Below, piece after piece: positions 1 through 10,689 of a DNA stretch of 64,000 nt. The position numbers and the translations under genes were made by a program. Within the stretch, counting starts at the first letter, position 1. Each line of letters begins with the position of its first letter. The notes beneath the pieces are model-generated. The model did no database searches. It worked only from the letters and a program-made list of their open reading frames with translations, and was not told the DNA's origin. This DNA comes from Doryteuthis pealeii (Eukaryota; Mollusca; Cephalopoda; Myopsida; Loliginidae): positions 64,639,724-64,703,723 of the forward strand of contig CM042157.1 in the NCBI GenBank assembly GCA_023376005.1, written 5' to 3'.

Positions 1-195
1 TTCAAATCCTAAGGAGTCTAAAGGGAAGAATAATTTGTCAAGGATCAAAATACTTAACAAAATTAAGGGCCATGATATGATTAGAGAGAGAGAGAAAGGA
101 GAGAGAGGGGGAGAAGGAGAGGGAAAAAAAAATCAAAACTATACTAGTGGCTTTAAGTCTGCTGAAATCTTGAAGGAAAATCTTAAATTTGGGGT

Positions 196-226
<31 letters not shown>

Positions 227-370
227 AATGTGTGTGTGTGTGTGTGTGTGTAGCATTCTTTCATTTATACATGTAGAATTAAACAATAGGCACATCTTCT
301 GTTTAACATCCAAATGTAAAAAAGTTGGCCAGAAAGCTCGAAATGATTGTTAAACAGAAGACGTGCCTTT

Positions 371-421
<51 letters not shown>

Positions 422-480
422 TGTGTGTGTGTGTGAGAGAAAAATGGAAGTGAATCCGACGGTATGTAATATAGTGAAAA
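1..480. repeat. Low-complexity GA, TA and TG tracts
   Basis: A (GA)-rich stretch at about 83-121 is followed by (TA)n at about 196-223 and (TG)n to 251. A second (TA)n at 373-418 runs straight into (GT)n to about 434. The segment after it (about 430-475) is repeated in inverted orientation at about 61,310-61,355, so it belongs to a dispersed repeat. No coding signal; the small open frames here are translations of the microsatellites. Confidence 0.85.
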
Positions 481-575
481 ATTTTGAAAAAACACAGGTA
501 CAAATAAAATGAGTGGTATTTATTCAGCCACTCAATTAATACCACTCATTTTATTTGAACCGGTATTTTTTCAAA

Positions 576-577
<2 letters not shown>
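481..577. repeat. Foldback (inverted repeat), 40-bp arms
   Basis: The arms 481-520 and 538-577 are reverse complements with only a few mismatches and are separated by 17 bp. A (TA)n array follows at 582-611. I could not place a hammerhead core in this one. Confidence 0.85.
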
Positions 578-615
<38 letters not shown>

Positions 616-884
616 AAGGCGAGTAATAATATATGGTTATCACTAGCTCACTTGGTGAGTTAGTGGTGGACCATGTTTTTTTTGCATCATTATTAGTAGA
701 GTGCTTAATATCAGTGATAGAGCTGTTGTTATATATTTATTACATGGTAATTTTTGTGAAATTGGTTTTTATGCTTTAATGAACAAATGTATCAAAGCAT
801 GAACCCTGGGGTCACAAAAATCTCACAAAAACTTTTACATGAAGTTTTTGAGAAAAAAAGAAAATATGTCAAAAATTGACATTT

Positions 885-950
885 AGAAAGCCAACACTAA
901 AGCGTTTCGGTTTTCATTAAACCATCAACAGGACTGGTTAATAATAATCA
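885..950 (-). ncRNA. Decayed hammerhead-like core (minus strand)
   Basis: On the minus strand this reads CTGTTGA, then a GGTTT/AAACC-type stem II, then GAAAC. CTGTTGA differs from the hammerhead CUGANGA box at one conserved position, so I expect no activity. Recorded because the arrangement repeats elsewhere in the window. Confidence 0.35.
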
Positions 951-1014
951 TAAATCACACGAGAAAGAAAATTGTAGAAACAAGCAATGTTTGACATATT
1001 TTCTTGTTTTTTCC

Positions 1015-1060
1015 AAAATCTTTATACTTATTCATATTGTCAGATTTTATATGAATTACT

Positions 1061-1092
<32 letters not shown>

Positions 1093-1136
1093 AATTCATA
1101 TAAAATCTGACAATGTGAATAAGTATAAAGATAAAG
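1015..1136. repeat. Foldback with (TA)n at its tip
   Basis: The left arm (about 1,015-1,063) and right arm (about 1,086-1,135) are near-perfect reverse complements closing on a (TA)n run. Each arm is about 48 bp. No ribozyme core found. Confidence 0.85.
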
Positions 1137-1627
1137 TATAAAGTCGATAAAGATAAAGATATGAGTCACTTTACATCTCCCGTATCCAACCAGATCTGTG
1201 TATACAAAAACAGTTCCACAAATTGCTTTTCTTTGACACCTCAAGCCTCAAACTTTCGTGTGGTGGAACCAGAAATTTCCGAACCCCTCCGCATGGTTCA
1301 TAATTTCTCTTAATTTCTCTTTCCTATTAAAAAAGGAAAAAAAAAAAAAAAAAAAAAAAAAAATTACCTTTTTTCTCAACAATTCCAACCTTCGTATAAC
1401 TTGCTTTCAATGTATTTCTCTGATGAGAATTGATCGAAAAAAGAATATTTATTTTAGATTATACATCTAATTATAAGGGTACCCTAACTTTCTTTTTAGA
1501 AATTTTTTCCATCGTTTTTAAGATAAATTCACTTTTACGTGTTCTAATAAAATTTTGTACTGCTAAAAAACTTATATATATGTACAAAATTTGCTTTTTG
1601 GATCATTGTTAAGTAAAGTATATTATA

Positions 1628-1908
1628 GTTTATATTTTTTTAAGGCAATTACAATGCGTATATCGTATAAAATTCGATAATTATTGAAAATAATCATGTC
1701 AAGTAAACCCGGCAAATAACGCGCGCGACGTGAATCAGTCTTAAGTCTCATCAGTGGTGTATACACCGCTGATGAGACTTAATAAAGTTGAAACAGCTGT
1801 ACGGTGATCCACGTTGTGCACATTATTTGCTGAGTTTACTTATGATTATTTTCAATAATTATTGAATTTTATACGATATACGCATTGTAATTGCCTTCAA
1901 AAAATATA

Positions 1909-1911
<3 letters not shown>
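1628..1911. mobile_element. 284-bp foldback element carrying a hammerhead
   Basis: The ends are inverted repeats reading GTTTATATTTTTT inward. The arms, about 100 bp each, cover roughly 1,628-1,730 and 1,808-1,911. (TA)n at 1,913-1,958 and (GT)n abut the right end. The centre holds a palindrome (1,743-1,780) and a complete-looking hammerhead ribozyme. No coding capacity, so it would be non-autonomous. Whether it derives from a Penelope-like element, a retrozyme or a MITE cannot be decided from this sequence alone. Confidence 0.75.
1764..1806 (+). ncRNA. Hammerhead ribozyme, minimal type I
   Basis: Every required part is present in order. Stem I 5' strand CACCG is at 1,764-1,768 and CTGATGA at 1,769-1,775. 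Stem II is GACTT/AAGTT around an AATA loop (1,776-1,789), followed by GAAA at 1,790-1,793. The loopless stem III is the palindrome ACAGCTGT (1,793-1,800), and the cleavage triplet is GTA (1,799-1,801). Stem I 3' strand CGGTG is at 1,802-1,806. Stem I pairs over five bases with no mismatch. Cleavage is predicted after A1801. Loopless stem III hammerheads are known to work as dimers, so activity would probably need two copies or two transcripts. Pairings were done by hand. Confidence 0.7.
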
Positions 1912-1974
<63 letters not shown>

Positions 1975-2162
1975 TTCTGTCCCATAATTGTTATATTTAA
2001 TGTATGATATTTATATGCAAGGGTAAAAAGATATTATGGGTCATAGGTAATATAACTTTATATTCACCCTGATAGAAATGAAAAAATACACAGTTAAGCA
2101 ATAAACAAAATGGAATTAACGTATAAAACGACGCATTTGGTGTCCTACAAAAATTGTTACAT

Positions 2163-2347
2163 TTAGTAAGTAAAAGTAAAAAGTCGTCGGGGTGGCCTAA
2201 AGGTGGAGCGCCACACCTACCATCAGCTCCTTACTTTACCACACAGATCCCTGTGCTACTCATACGCTGAGTTGGCGAGGGCCAGTATCGAACTAGGAAC
2301 CTTGAGGTTTCTAGCCGAACACTCTACCGACTGAGCTAACCTTAGAA
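2163..2347 (-). mobile_element. tRNA-derived SINE
   Basis: Read on the minus strand, the element opens with a tRNA-like head. It contains a box A-like segment (gctcagtcggtagag type) and a box B-like segment with the tRNA-like TTCGATACTGG. A body follows that is shared with the elements at 12,197, 36,688 and 61,391. An A-rich tail lies at 2,163-2,185. Transcription would be by RNA polymerase III from the internal boxes. The disrupted acceptor stem and body argue against a functional tRNA gene. Confidence 0.8.
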
Positions 2348-2370
2348 ATAAATAAAATAAAAATACATAC

Positions 2371-2578
2371 TGTTAGAGAGAGTTATCTCCCCCTAACGAT
2401 TCAAACCGGATACTCTGGAAAAGGAGGGAGACAAAAATATGGACAGTCAGGCAGAGAAGAACCGGCCCCATGTACGTGAGTACACGTATGACACATCAAG
2501 CTGAACTGTATCCAAAACCATCCCACTGTATTCCCTATCAGTGAGAATAAATAAAACAAATATTGTTATTATTAACAT
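2371..2578 (+). repeat. Possible short LTR-like segment
   Basis: The segment starts TGTTAG, ends AACA and has AATAAA near its 3' end. It is more GC-rich than its flanks. I see no clear target-site duplication and no partner copy in the window, so the LTR reading is weak. Confidence 0.25.
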
Positions 2579-2674
2579 ATTCCCTGTTTTTATTATCAAT
2601 TCTGTATATCCTACATCTCAGGATATAACAACTACTTTAACTACAAAAAAGGCAACATTTAAATTTCCAATCTA

Positions 2675-3344
2675 CAGAGTGTTCCGAAAGTCTTGTCACC
2701 CTTACATATGGTTTTAACTAATTTTTTGTTTCAATGACATATTTAAGTTATATCTATCTATCTATATATATATATATCTTATTATTATAATGGAGATTCG
2801 GTGTTTGCCTGTAACCAAAACTACATCCCTGCTTACATCACAATACCCTCAGAAATTACTTAAGTTTATCAATGAGTATTTAATTTATAGCCAAAATCAT
2901 TAATACATAGAATAAATATCATTTATTGACAATGTCTATGAAAATCTGAGTTAGATTTACCTCAAAACAGCACATGTTTTTAGTGTTTAAAATCCTGCAA
3001 TGTGTCACTATGAAATAAAGGTTTACATAATATATAATGTGGTTAATTTGCATACTGGTTTTAGCAATACCGGGTTTAATAAATAATTACTTTGTGTTAT
3101 TGATCTCTAATATTATTGTTTGATTCTCCAACGTATTAAAATCAATCTGAATTTTATATAGAAATCAATTAAAATATAATTAAAATAAGTAATATTCTTA
3201 TGTGTTCATATTTGATTTCATTAGTCTTTCTAATTTAATATATTTCATTATATTAAAACTTAAATGCTTACACCTTGAGGGCACATATTCTTGCTAGTAT
3301 ATATAAAAAAATGTTGGGGGTGCCAAGACTTTCGGACTACACTA
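2675..3344. mobile_element. Mariner-like MITE, split by a Helitron
   Basis: The outer ends are terminal inverted repeats built on CCGAAAGTCTTG (left, about 2,684-2,695) and CAAGACTTTCGG (right, about 3,324-3,335), with TA dinucleotides at the outer flanks. Between them lies a complete Helitron (2,777-3,297), so the original element was only about 150 bp. A related terminus occurs at about 13,541-13,572. Assignment to mariner/Tc1 rests on the TA flanks and TIR style only. Confidence 0.55.
2777..3297 (+). mobile_element. Non-autonomous Helitron
   Basis: The 5' end is TC (TCTTATTATTATAATGG) and the 3' end is CTAG, a CTRR terminus, preceded by a short GC hairpin (CCTTGAGGG). It lies between A and T with no target duplication, as Helitrons do. 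It shares its 5' end (ATAATGGAGATT, then a CTGTAACC motif) with elements at 16,829, 22,546, 41,082, 49,980, 50,701 and 62,226. No Rep/helicase is encoded. Confidence 0.8.
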
Positions 3345-3479
3345 TATAAGCACATTTTTTGAAAATTAATTTTTTTTACTATTTCTCAGAATTTTTTTTA
3401 GATGAGGCTTGATAATTAGTATTATTTGGATTATTCAGACTATTGTCCTCATCTTCATTGTTATCTGTATAACGTTTCG

Positions 3480-3802
3480 GCCGATGTGTCCTCTGGCCTT
3501 CAGGTATTTCTTGTCGGACTCAGGAACCTTCTTTTCGAACTAGGCTATGTGTTCAATTGGAGTTAGGTTGACAGTTCTAAGTGACAGTTATTTCTACACT
3601 GCAGGTTCAATCCTAGTCAGGGGCAGCAGTAACATAGCATAATAATTAACACGGCTTAACACCTGTACTCCAGCTATGGTTAGCGGAATGAGAACAGGAT
3701 ACCCCTGTGGACTGAATAAAGGGTTAGGTTCAAAGTTCTGTGATGGCTCCTAATTACGAAAAGAAGGTCCCCCGAGTCTGAAAAGAAATACCCGAGGTAT
3801 TG
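3480..3802. repeat. Foldback with tRNA-like interior
   Basis: About 3,498-3,545 and 3,755-3,802 are inverted copies of each other. The interior includes a box B-like GGTTCAATCC. On the minus strand near 3,470-3,505 there is a decayed hammerhead-like pattern (CTGAAGG, a GGCC stem, GAAAC) in which the A of CUGANGA is lost. Confidence 0.6.
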
Positions 3803-3962
3803 TTCAAATTAGTACAACTGCATGTTTTAACATGAAAATATCATAAAATGTGTTCTTAATAACAATTAAGTTCATTTCAAATAATGCACAAACACAATTA
3901 AGAACACATTTTATGATATTTTCATGTTAAAACATGCAGTTGTATTGATTTGAACAAATTCA
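3797..3962. repeat. Foldback, ~64-bp arms
   Basis: The left arm 3,797-3,860 and right arm 3,898-3,962 are near-perfect reverse complements. A close relative of the whole unit is at about 24,290-24,425. Confidence 0.85.
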
Positions 3963-4145
3963 TATTTTCAGTGTAGATTTATGGGGGAAAGGAAAATGGC
4001 CGACCAAAACAAATGGCTTCCTCAAAGTGAAACAAACAAGGGGAAGTTACTTTCATTTATGTAGCTAATGTTCAGATTACCATCAAATCTACCCGACCAT
4101 TATTTTGTTAAGCAAAATCCATATGGGGCTTTCACTGTTGTGGCC

Positions 4146-4640
4146 TTTATGGTGATAAAGACCTTAACTATTGTGGCCTTGTATGGTCAGGTTGTTTTGA
4201 TGAGTGCTGCCAATACTGTGTAACCCAGTACTATCTGCCACATGCTAACTGAAATGACCGAACCTGTCAGAGTTACATAATGAGGTGAGTGATAAAGACC
4301 TTCACTATTGTGGCCGTGTATGGTTAAATTGTTTTAAGAATGCTGCTGGTACCATGTAACTCAGTCCTACCTGCCACATGGACAGTGACAAAAGGAACTC
4401 CTCCAGTTGGGCTTACTCAATGAGGTAAGTGACAAAGACCTTCACTATTGTGGCCTTGTATGGTCAAGGTTGTCTAAAGAGTGCTACTGGTACCATATAA
4501 CTCAATATTATCTGCCACATGCTAAGTGACAAGATCAACCCTCATCCCAGGCTTACATGTTGAGGTGGGTGACAAAGACCTTCACTATTGTGGCCTTGTA
4601 TGGTCAGTGACAAGGCCTACTTCTCATCAGGCTTACTCGA
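4146..4640 (+). repeat. Tandem repeat, ~140-bp unit
   Basis: The phrase CTTCACTATTGTGGCC recurs at about 4,150 (as a variant), 4,299, 4,438 and 4,577, giving a period near 140 bp and about 3.5 copies. A detached, more diverged unit is at about 5,046-5,145. No coding potential consistent across units. Confidence 0.8.
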
Positions 4641-4651
4641 TGAGGTGGGTT

Positions 4652-5035
4652 GTTGGTTGGTTGGGTTTTATGGCATATCAACCTTTGTTGGGTTATTTTA
4701 TGCCGAAGACATTTCTGTTTTATTCATTTTTGATGGGTACTCAATTCTTTTCAAACACATTTGTTTCTATTTAACCAGATACTACCACTCCAGGTCAAAG
4801 TGGACCAAGGAGCAATGGTGATGAAGGGGTGCTCCACATTCCCAAAATCTCAAGAACTGGAGCCTCACAATCAGATAGAGTTTGATATAATTCCCAGTAC
4901 AATAATACCTTCAGCCACCACCTTCTAGCACATATATGATAAAAAGGGTTGGGGTTGCCATAAGAGCAATAGGGTTGGGACAATCATATAGGTGCTAGGG
5001 CTTTATGTGACCAGTCAATTGATTGGGGGCTTAAT
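4652..5035 (+). repeat. Dispersed GGCATATCAACC repeat
   Basis: One copy of a dispersed family. It has the head GGCATATCAACC, a middle block ACTACCACTC...GTCAGAGTGGACC, and a tail CTTCTAGCAC...ATGATAAAAA. Other copies are at 5,240, 7,490, 16,432, 24,425, 32,220, 40,682, 55,310 and 58,395. At 24.4-25.3 kb the same tail continues into LINE reverse-transcriptase sequence, so the family may be the front part of a LINE or a chimera. Confidence 0.7.
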
Positions 5036-5239
5036 GTGCTGGGAGGACAAAGATCTTTACTATTGTGGCCTTGTATGGTCAGGTTGTTTGCCGAGTGCTA
5101 TTAGTATCATGTAACCGGGCACAATCTACTGCATGGGGAATAAGGTCATTTTATAAGGGTCAAGAGGCTATTCTTTGCATTTGTTTGACCATTTATTGAA
5201 ACTGTTATTGGACCCCCTACCTTGCTATGAGATTAGGTT

Positions 5240-5590
5240 TGTTTTGTTTTGTTTTGTTTTACGGCATATCAACCTTAGTGGGTCATTTAATGCAGATAAA
5301 GTTTTGAAATAAATCAATTCTTAATGGATAATACAATTTTTTTATAAATACATTTTTATATTTAACCCATAGATGGGACCCTAACAGGTACTACCACTCT
5401 GGGTCAGAGTGGACCAGGGAGCAATGGTGATGAAGGGGTGCTCCACATTCCCCAAACCTCCAAAACTGGAATCTCACCATCAGATAGAGTTTAACGTCAT
5501 TCCCAGGACATGTAGACCCGCAGCCACCGCCTTCTAGCACCCATATGATAAAAAGGGGTTGGAGCTTGCCATAAGGGCGCTATGGGATTT
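5240..5590 (+). repeat. Dispersed GGCATATCAACC repeat
   Basis: Second copy of the family described at 4,652, running from the (GTTTT)n lead-in through the ATGATAAAAA tail. The nearest relatives are the copies at 32,220 and 55,310. No intact reading frame. Confidence 0.7.
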
Positions 5591-5824
5591 GGATGGTAGG
5601 GTCAAGAGAATGAGTCTGTACCAGTGCAAGCCCTTAAATCCACTATGGACATGCTGTGGATTCTTCCTGGTGAGTTACACATCTTTTTTTTTTCTCAGAT
5701 GGATGGCAAGAATTTATAACCTTATGCCAGACATGGAAAATCTTATTAAACATCTGCAAGTACTAAGACTGGACTGCTGTATGCATTGGGATTTAAAAGG
5801 CATAATGCTCCCCCAAAGCTTTTA

Positions 5825-6005
5825 TTAGACGAGTATTTACCCAACCCCTCTGTCATGGGCAGGATGTGACACAAGGTCAATTTTTTAAACCACGTGTAGG
5901 ATGTGACAAGATTGCAAGCATGGGCTATCGAGCGAGAATCAACCTCGCTCTTCAGTAATAATGGATCGACAAGACTAGCTTGCTAACTATTATACCACGA
6001 TAGGA
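5825..6005 (-). mobile_element. tRNA-derived SINE
   Basis: On the minus strand it begins with a tRNA-like head: box A-like GGTATAATAGTTAGCAAG, then box B-like GAGGTTGATTCTCG. The body, with its ATTTACCCAACCCCTC signature, is shared with 13,255-13,375, 15,828 and 22,175. Confidence 0.65.
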
Positions 6006-6029
6006 CACCCTAAATCTTTAAGCAGTTTA

Positions 6030-6500
6030 AATTCAGAATTATCTTTCTCCTAGACTGGTTGCCATACCAAGGCTTAAGGTTAACTCTTAACGTCCTATAC
6101 CGCCTCATTCCACCCGTCCGGTAGTCATATTTATTTTCCTAATCCACCCCAAACGATATCCTTTAGTTTAAATGTAATATTAAACATATTTAGCAGTCTT
6201 TGATTTACGGGAAATAACAGGTAACTTTAAATGAAAAAGCCATTTTTAGCCATTTATTTATAAATCCTTATAGGAATGGGGCTCTGGACTTTGAAAATTC
6301 TCAACAGGATGTTAAGTGTTAAAGATTCCAGCCTACCTGATCCTACTATTCCCCCCCCATAGATGAGAGGGGGTGGAGAAGAAATGAATTCATGCCTATC
6401 TCAAGGGCGTAAGCGTGATACAGACTTGTCCAGGATTTGAACTCTAGTTAGAGAATCCATTTCTCCAGATGATAACCATTACGCTATGAGCATCTCCACT
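6030..6500 (-). mobile_element. tRNA-derived SINE copies, degraded
   Basis: On the minus strand at about 6,440-6,500 there is a tRNA-like head with box A-like TAGCGTAATGGTTATCATC and box B-like GAGTTCAAATCC. The body to about 6,030 has the CTCCTAGACTGGTT signature of the family also seen at 15,828, 31,130 and 58,640. Confidence 0.6.
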
Positions 6501-6912
6501 TGATTAGATGAGCAATATTCAACCAAGAGTGAACATTTTGAAATGTTATATAACTTTTCTTTTTGCCTAGTGAAATAGAATAAGTGTAAAAGTTTTTTTG
6601 AAGGTGAAAAACAGAATTGAGGGTTTATGAATGTGACCCCACCTTTTAGTCGGTTCAAAACATTACGCAGTGGTGAAAGGGGTTGGTGAAATTGGTTAAA
6701 AATTCATTTATAAGACACAATTTCCAAATTTATATTTCAGAAAAAAAAAATTACCTGATCCTAAGAACCTGAGAGGCCAGTATTTGTGCCCTTACATAGA
6801 AGTACATATACCTGGGTGACCTGAATACCCATTTCTACATTGCTATTGCCTAGAAAAATGTTATCTGCCTGTAAGACTGTCAAAATAACAGATTTCATAG
6901 ATTATTTATCTA
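6501..6912. other. No feature recognised
   Basis: AT-rich sequence without recognisable repeat ends or coding signal. A CCTGATCC motif at 6,754 belongs to no structure I could close. Confidence 0.5.
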
Positions 6913-7302
6913 TCTATTAATAATGTAGATTTGCTTCCGTTTTTTATCTGTAACAAAAACTACGTCACTGCTTACGTCACATTACCCAAAATCTTCATAA
7001 CATAGAATAAATACACTCAAAATTTGAACATGCAACATTAGACAGTCCTCATTGTTTTTTTAAAACAAGTTTTAATAAATACATGACTGGTATTATATAT
7101 CTATATATAGTTTGTTTTATTTTAATACATATTTAAAATTTACATTTCAAATTGTTTTATTTTTTAATCCTTTAATGAATTTGATTTTACTTACTTAGGG
7201 TACAAACTCGCTGACATTGAATTTTTAACTCTCACCCCTCAGGCAATATGTTTAAAAAATCTACTTTTACATCGCCCGGAGGGTGTTTTTTTATTTTGCT
7301 AG
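6913..7302 (+). mobile_element. Degenerate Helitron
   Basis: Begins TCTATTAATAATG and ends CTAG at 7,299-7,302. An 11-bp GCCCGGAGGGT hairpin region lies a few bases before the end. The interior shows the family's CTGTAAC and TACGTCAC motifs but is more diverged than other copies. Confidence 0.6.
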
Positions 7303-7339
7303 TTTATTTAATTTTTTTTAAGGTCAGATCAGAGTGGAA

Positions 7340-7745
7340 GGCCCATGAATTTTATTTGGTTGGTCTAATGGCATATCAACCCTTGTGGGCTATCCAATGC
7401 CAAATCTAATCTTTCTGTATATATAACTTGTAAGAGACCAGTTTGTCGGTAAATATCTTTCTTTGGTTTTATAAACTGATTGTTGATTTGGAGTTTACAG
7501 CATATCAACCTTTATTGGGTTATTTTATGCTGAAGACATTTTGTTTTATTCATTCTTGATGGGTATTTAAAAAAAATTTTAAACATTTTCTAAAACTCAT
7601 TTTAAAAATTTTAATCCATAGATAGGATCCTAAAAAGTACTACCACTCTGAGTCAGAGTGAACCAGGGGAGTAATGGTGATAAAAGGCTTACCACATTCC
7701 CAGGGTAACACCACTAGATGCAGTTTAGCATCATACCCAGGACAC
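7340..7745 (+). repeat. Dispersed GGCATATCAACC repeat, two pieces
   Basis: A short head fragment at about 7,365-7,425 is followed by a fuller copy at about 7,490-7,745 with the ACTACCACTCTG and GTCAGAGTG blocks. Confidence 0.65.
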
Positions 7746-7749
7746 TTTA

Positions 7750-8105
7750 TGGTAGATTTTTCATTAACTTCCTGTGTATAATAAATTGGTAGAAATGATT
7801 TTTCATTAACTTCATGTGTATTAATAAATTGGTAGAAATGATTTTTCATTAACTTCATGTGTATTAATAAATTGGTAGAAATGATTTTCATTAACTTCAT
7901 GTGTATTAATAAATTGGTAGAAATGATTTTTCATTAACTTCATGTGTATTAATAAATTGGTAGAAATGATTTTTCATTAACTTCATGTGTATTAATAAAT
8001 TGGTAGAAATGATTTTTCATTAACTTCATGTGTATCAACAAATTGGTAGAAATAATTTTCATTGTCTTTATGTGTATTAATAATTTAGTAGAATTCATTT
8101 TCATT
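7750..8105 (+). repeat. 43-bp tandem satellite
   Basis: About eight copies of a 43-bp unit containing TTCATTAACTTCATGTG and AATTGGTAGAAAT. The last copies are diverged. The second block begins inside the same array right after the N gap (32,991), so this satellite marks the left edge of the duplicated block. Confidence 0.9.
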
Positions 8106-8139
8106 AACTTGCAAAAAAGATTTATTACATAAAATATTA

Positions 8140-8620
8140 TTTATAACAAGTACTACCAATCTGGGTCAGAGTGGACCTGGGAGTAATGGCAATGAACGAA
8201 TATTTCACACTCCCCAGAATTCGAAAATTGGAACCTCACCACTCTATGCAGTTTAGCGTCATACACAGGACATTAAAGCTCTATTTGACCCATAGATAAA
8301 TCAGGTCTCAGGATTGAAATATATGTTCTATATAAAACCAATAGGCTTTATTTATAAGACAACTTTTTATTACTCATACTAACAAGTAGAATATACTATG
8401 CTGTAGTTAGTTAATTTCATATATACAGCTATGTGTTATGTATGATATTTTTATATTATTTAATTTACTCTCTATGGTCGGGAATGTTTTTCAAACATTG
8501 GACTTCATAGTTACAGGAGGCGCTGTAACTTCATAGGCACAAAAACTATATTATAGTCTTCGAGACTGAAATGCCAATAATTATAATTTATATTATTTAT
8601 TTAATTTACTGTGTTATTAT
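8140..8620 (+). repeat. Repeat tail, then AT-rich sequence
   Basis: 8,140-8,278 is the middle/tail of the GGCATATCAACC family. From 8,280 to 8,620 the sequence is AT-rich with no recognised feature. Block 2 carries the same order at 33,362-33,840. Confidence 0.55.
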
Positions 8621-8624
8621 CTAT

Positions 8625-9060
8625 TTACTATAAGTGATATCATTTATTCAATTTACTATAAGTGATATCATTTATTCAATTACTATATGTGATATCATTT
8701 ATTAATTTACTATATGTGATATCATTTATTCAATTTACTATAAGTGATATCATTTATTCAATTTACTATAAGTGATATCATTTATTCATGATATCATTTA
8801 TTCAATTTACTATATGTGATATCATTTATTCAATTTACTATATGTGATATCATTTATTCAATTTACTATATGTGCTATCATTTATTCATCATTTATTCAA
8901 TTTTACTATATGTGATTCATTTATTCAATTTACTATATGTGATATCATTTATTCAATTTTACTATATGTGATATCATTTATTCAATTTACTATATGTGAT
9001 ATCATTTATTCAATTTACTATATGTGATATCATTTATTCAATTTACTATATGTTATCATT
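8625..9060 (+). repeat. 29-bp tandem satellite
   Basis: About 15 copies of a 29-bp unit with core TATGTGATATCATTTATTCA. Some units are truncated or fused. Block 2 has a much shorter array (33,845-34,045), so copy number differs between the two blocks. The units are directly adjacent without spacers, so this is not a CRISPR. Confidence 0.9.
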
Positions 9061-10097
9061 AATTTATATATTATATTATATCTAATTTTTTTATAGATGC
9101 ACTGCTAGTATCTTTTCATGAAGTGTTGGAAAATAAAGATCTTTACTAGTTGTGCATATAGTCTGATAATTAATGGGAAAAAAATGACGTGAAAATAATA
9201 GAGTTTTTTTTTTGTTTTTTTTTGTACAGTTACAAAAATGTTTTTTTTAGTTGATATTTTTTTTTTTAAATAAAAGAGTCAATTTATGAAAAAAATGAAA
9301 TTTCAAAAGGCTAAATAGAAATCAGGGAGAAGATAAAAAAAAAAAGAAAAGAAAAAGATTTTTAATTCATCACAATGAGCAGAAATTTGCATCTATACAA
9401 AAATAAATAAAATTAATTTAAAAAAAAAAAAAAAAGATTTTTTTTAAATTTGGAAAAAAAATAAAATAAAAAATAAAAATGATAAAAAATAAAAATAAAA
9501 TAAAAAATAGTAACAATATTTTAAAAAGGAATGTTTTTTATTTATTTTCTTTTTTGATCAAGAAAATTGATATGGGGAGGAAATTCATTTCATAGGAATT
9601 CATTTATCCTGATAAATTTGATTTGATTTTGAATAGTAGGTATACAAGGTGGGGAAAAGAAATTTAAAAAAGAAAAAGAAAACAAAAGAAAGAAAGAAAG
9701 AAAGAAAACAAAGAGAGAAAAAAGAAAACAAAAAAAGAAAGAAAAAAAAGAAAGAAAAGAAATTTGCCAAATATGCAGATATATCCAGTTTAGTCCAGGT
9801 TAAAAGAGTGGTAAGCTTAACCGAAAGGCAAACTTTTTTTAGACATTATTTTTCTCAATGTAAGTATCATTGGGGAACAAGAAAGGTTATAATCTAGAAT
9901 ATTACATAAAAAATCAATATCAGATCATATAGATTACTATAAACAATAACTTAACTATTTTTAATACAGACCCGTCCGTCCCCTACCCTAAAAAAAAAAA
10001 AAAAAAAAAAAAAGAAAGAGTCCAGTAAACAATAGGACAGAAACAAAAGTTCCTTCTTAAAGGATTTTGGAATTTTTAGGGGAAATATTGATTAGAG

Positions 10098-10100
<3 letters not shown>
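9061..10100. other. AT-rich sequence with purine tracts
   Basis: Homopolymer-rich sequence with a purine tract at about 9,650-9,765 and poly(A) at 9,990-10,013. No gene or transposon end recognised. A nearly identical copy is at 34,050-35,090. Confidence 0.6.
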
Positions 10101-10143
<43 letters not shown>

Positions 10144-10682
10144 CCTATAACAAAGTATTTGAAGATCAAGTTATATAATCAAAAGAACATTGTTAATAAT
10201 TCTTATTTACTTAGTAATTGACTATTTCTTTGCCCCGAATACCTGAATGAACTATTGAGGTGGTCAGATCAATACTATTTAAGAAAACAAAAAAAAACAA
10301 AAAACAAAGCAAGAGTTGTCTCCCCTTGTTGAACGAAGCCTATTGCTGGTTATATTGATTTCTTGGAGCTAATATTCACCCAACTTCCATTGATTAGTGA
10401 GTGGCTACCATCACACATTTATACTTTCAGAATTTCTTTCAGTACTCATCAGTAATCATCCCAGAACCTACCCCCATTAAGTGCAAGGTATGGGTAAAGT
10501 TGAGGAGATGGCCCCAGTCACCTTAAGTCATTTGATGGGAGGAAGTTTCAATTATATATAAGTTTGGTATATTCATTGGTGATAGAGCATATCTATATCT
10601 AGGTTTTGATAGCAGACACAGTCAACAGCGCTTGGTAACTGTTGATCGCATAGGTGAAAAACCAACAAGAGCTGTTGACAAT
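10101..10682. other. (TA)n and unassigned sequence
   Basis: (TA)n covers about 10,101-10,140. The remainder shows no recognised ends; a GTTGACAATCC / inverted motif pair near 10,620-10,685 suggests a small foldback. Confidence 0.5.
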
Positions 10683-10689
10683 CCTAACT

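Noticed and set aside
5559..5828. 89-codon frame
   Set aside because: Begins inside a dispersed repeat and shows no domain or splice context.
7750..9060. Regular short repeats resembling a CRISPR array
   Set aside because: Direct tandem satellites (43 bp and 29 bp) with no unique spacers, in a eukaryotic genome. The 30-bp VNTR at 52,262 was rejected for the same reason.
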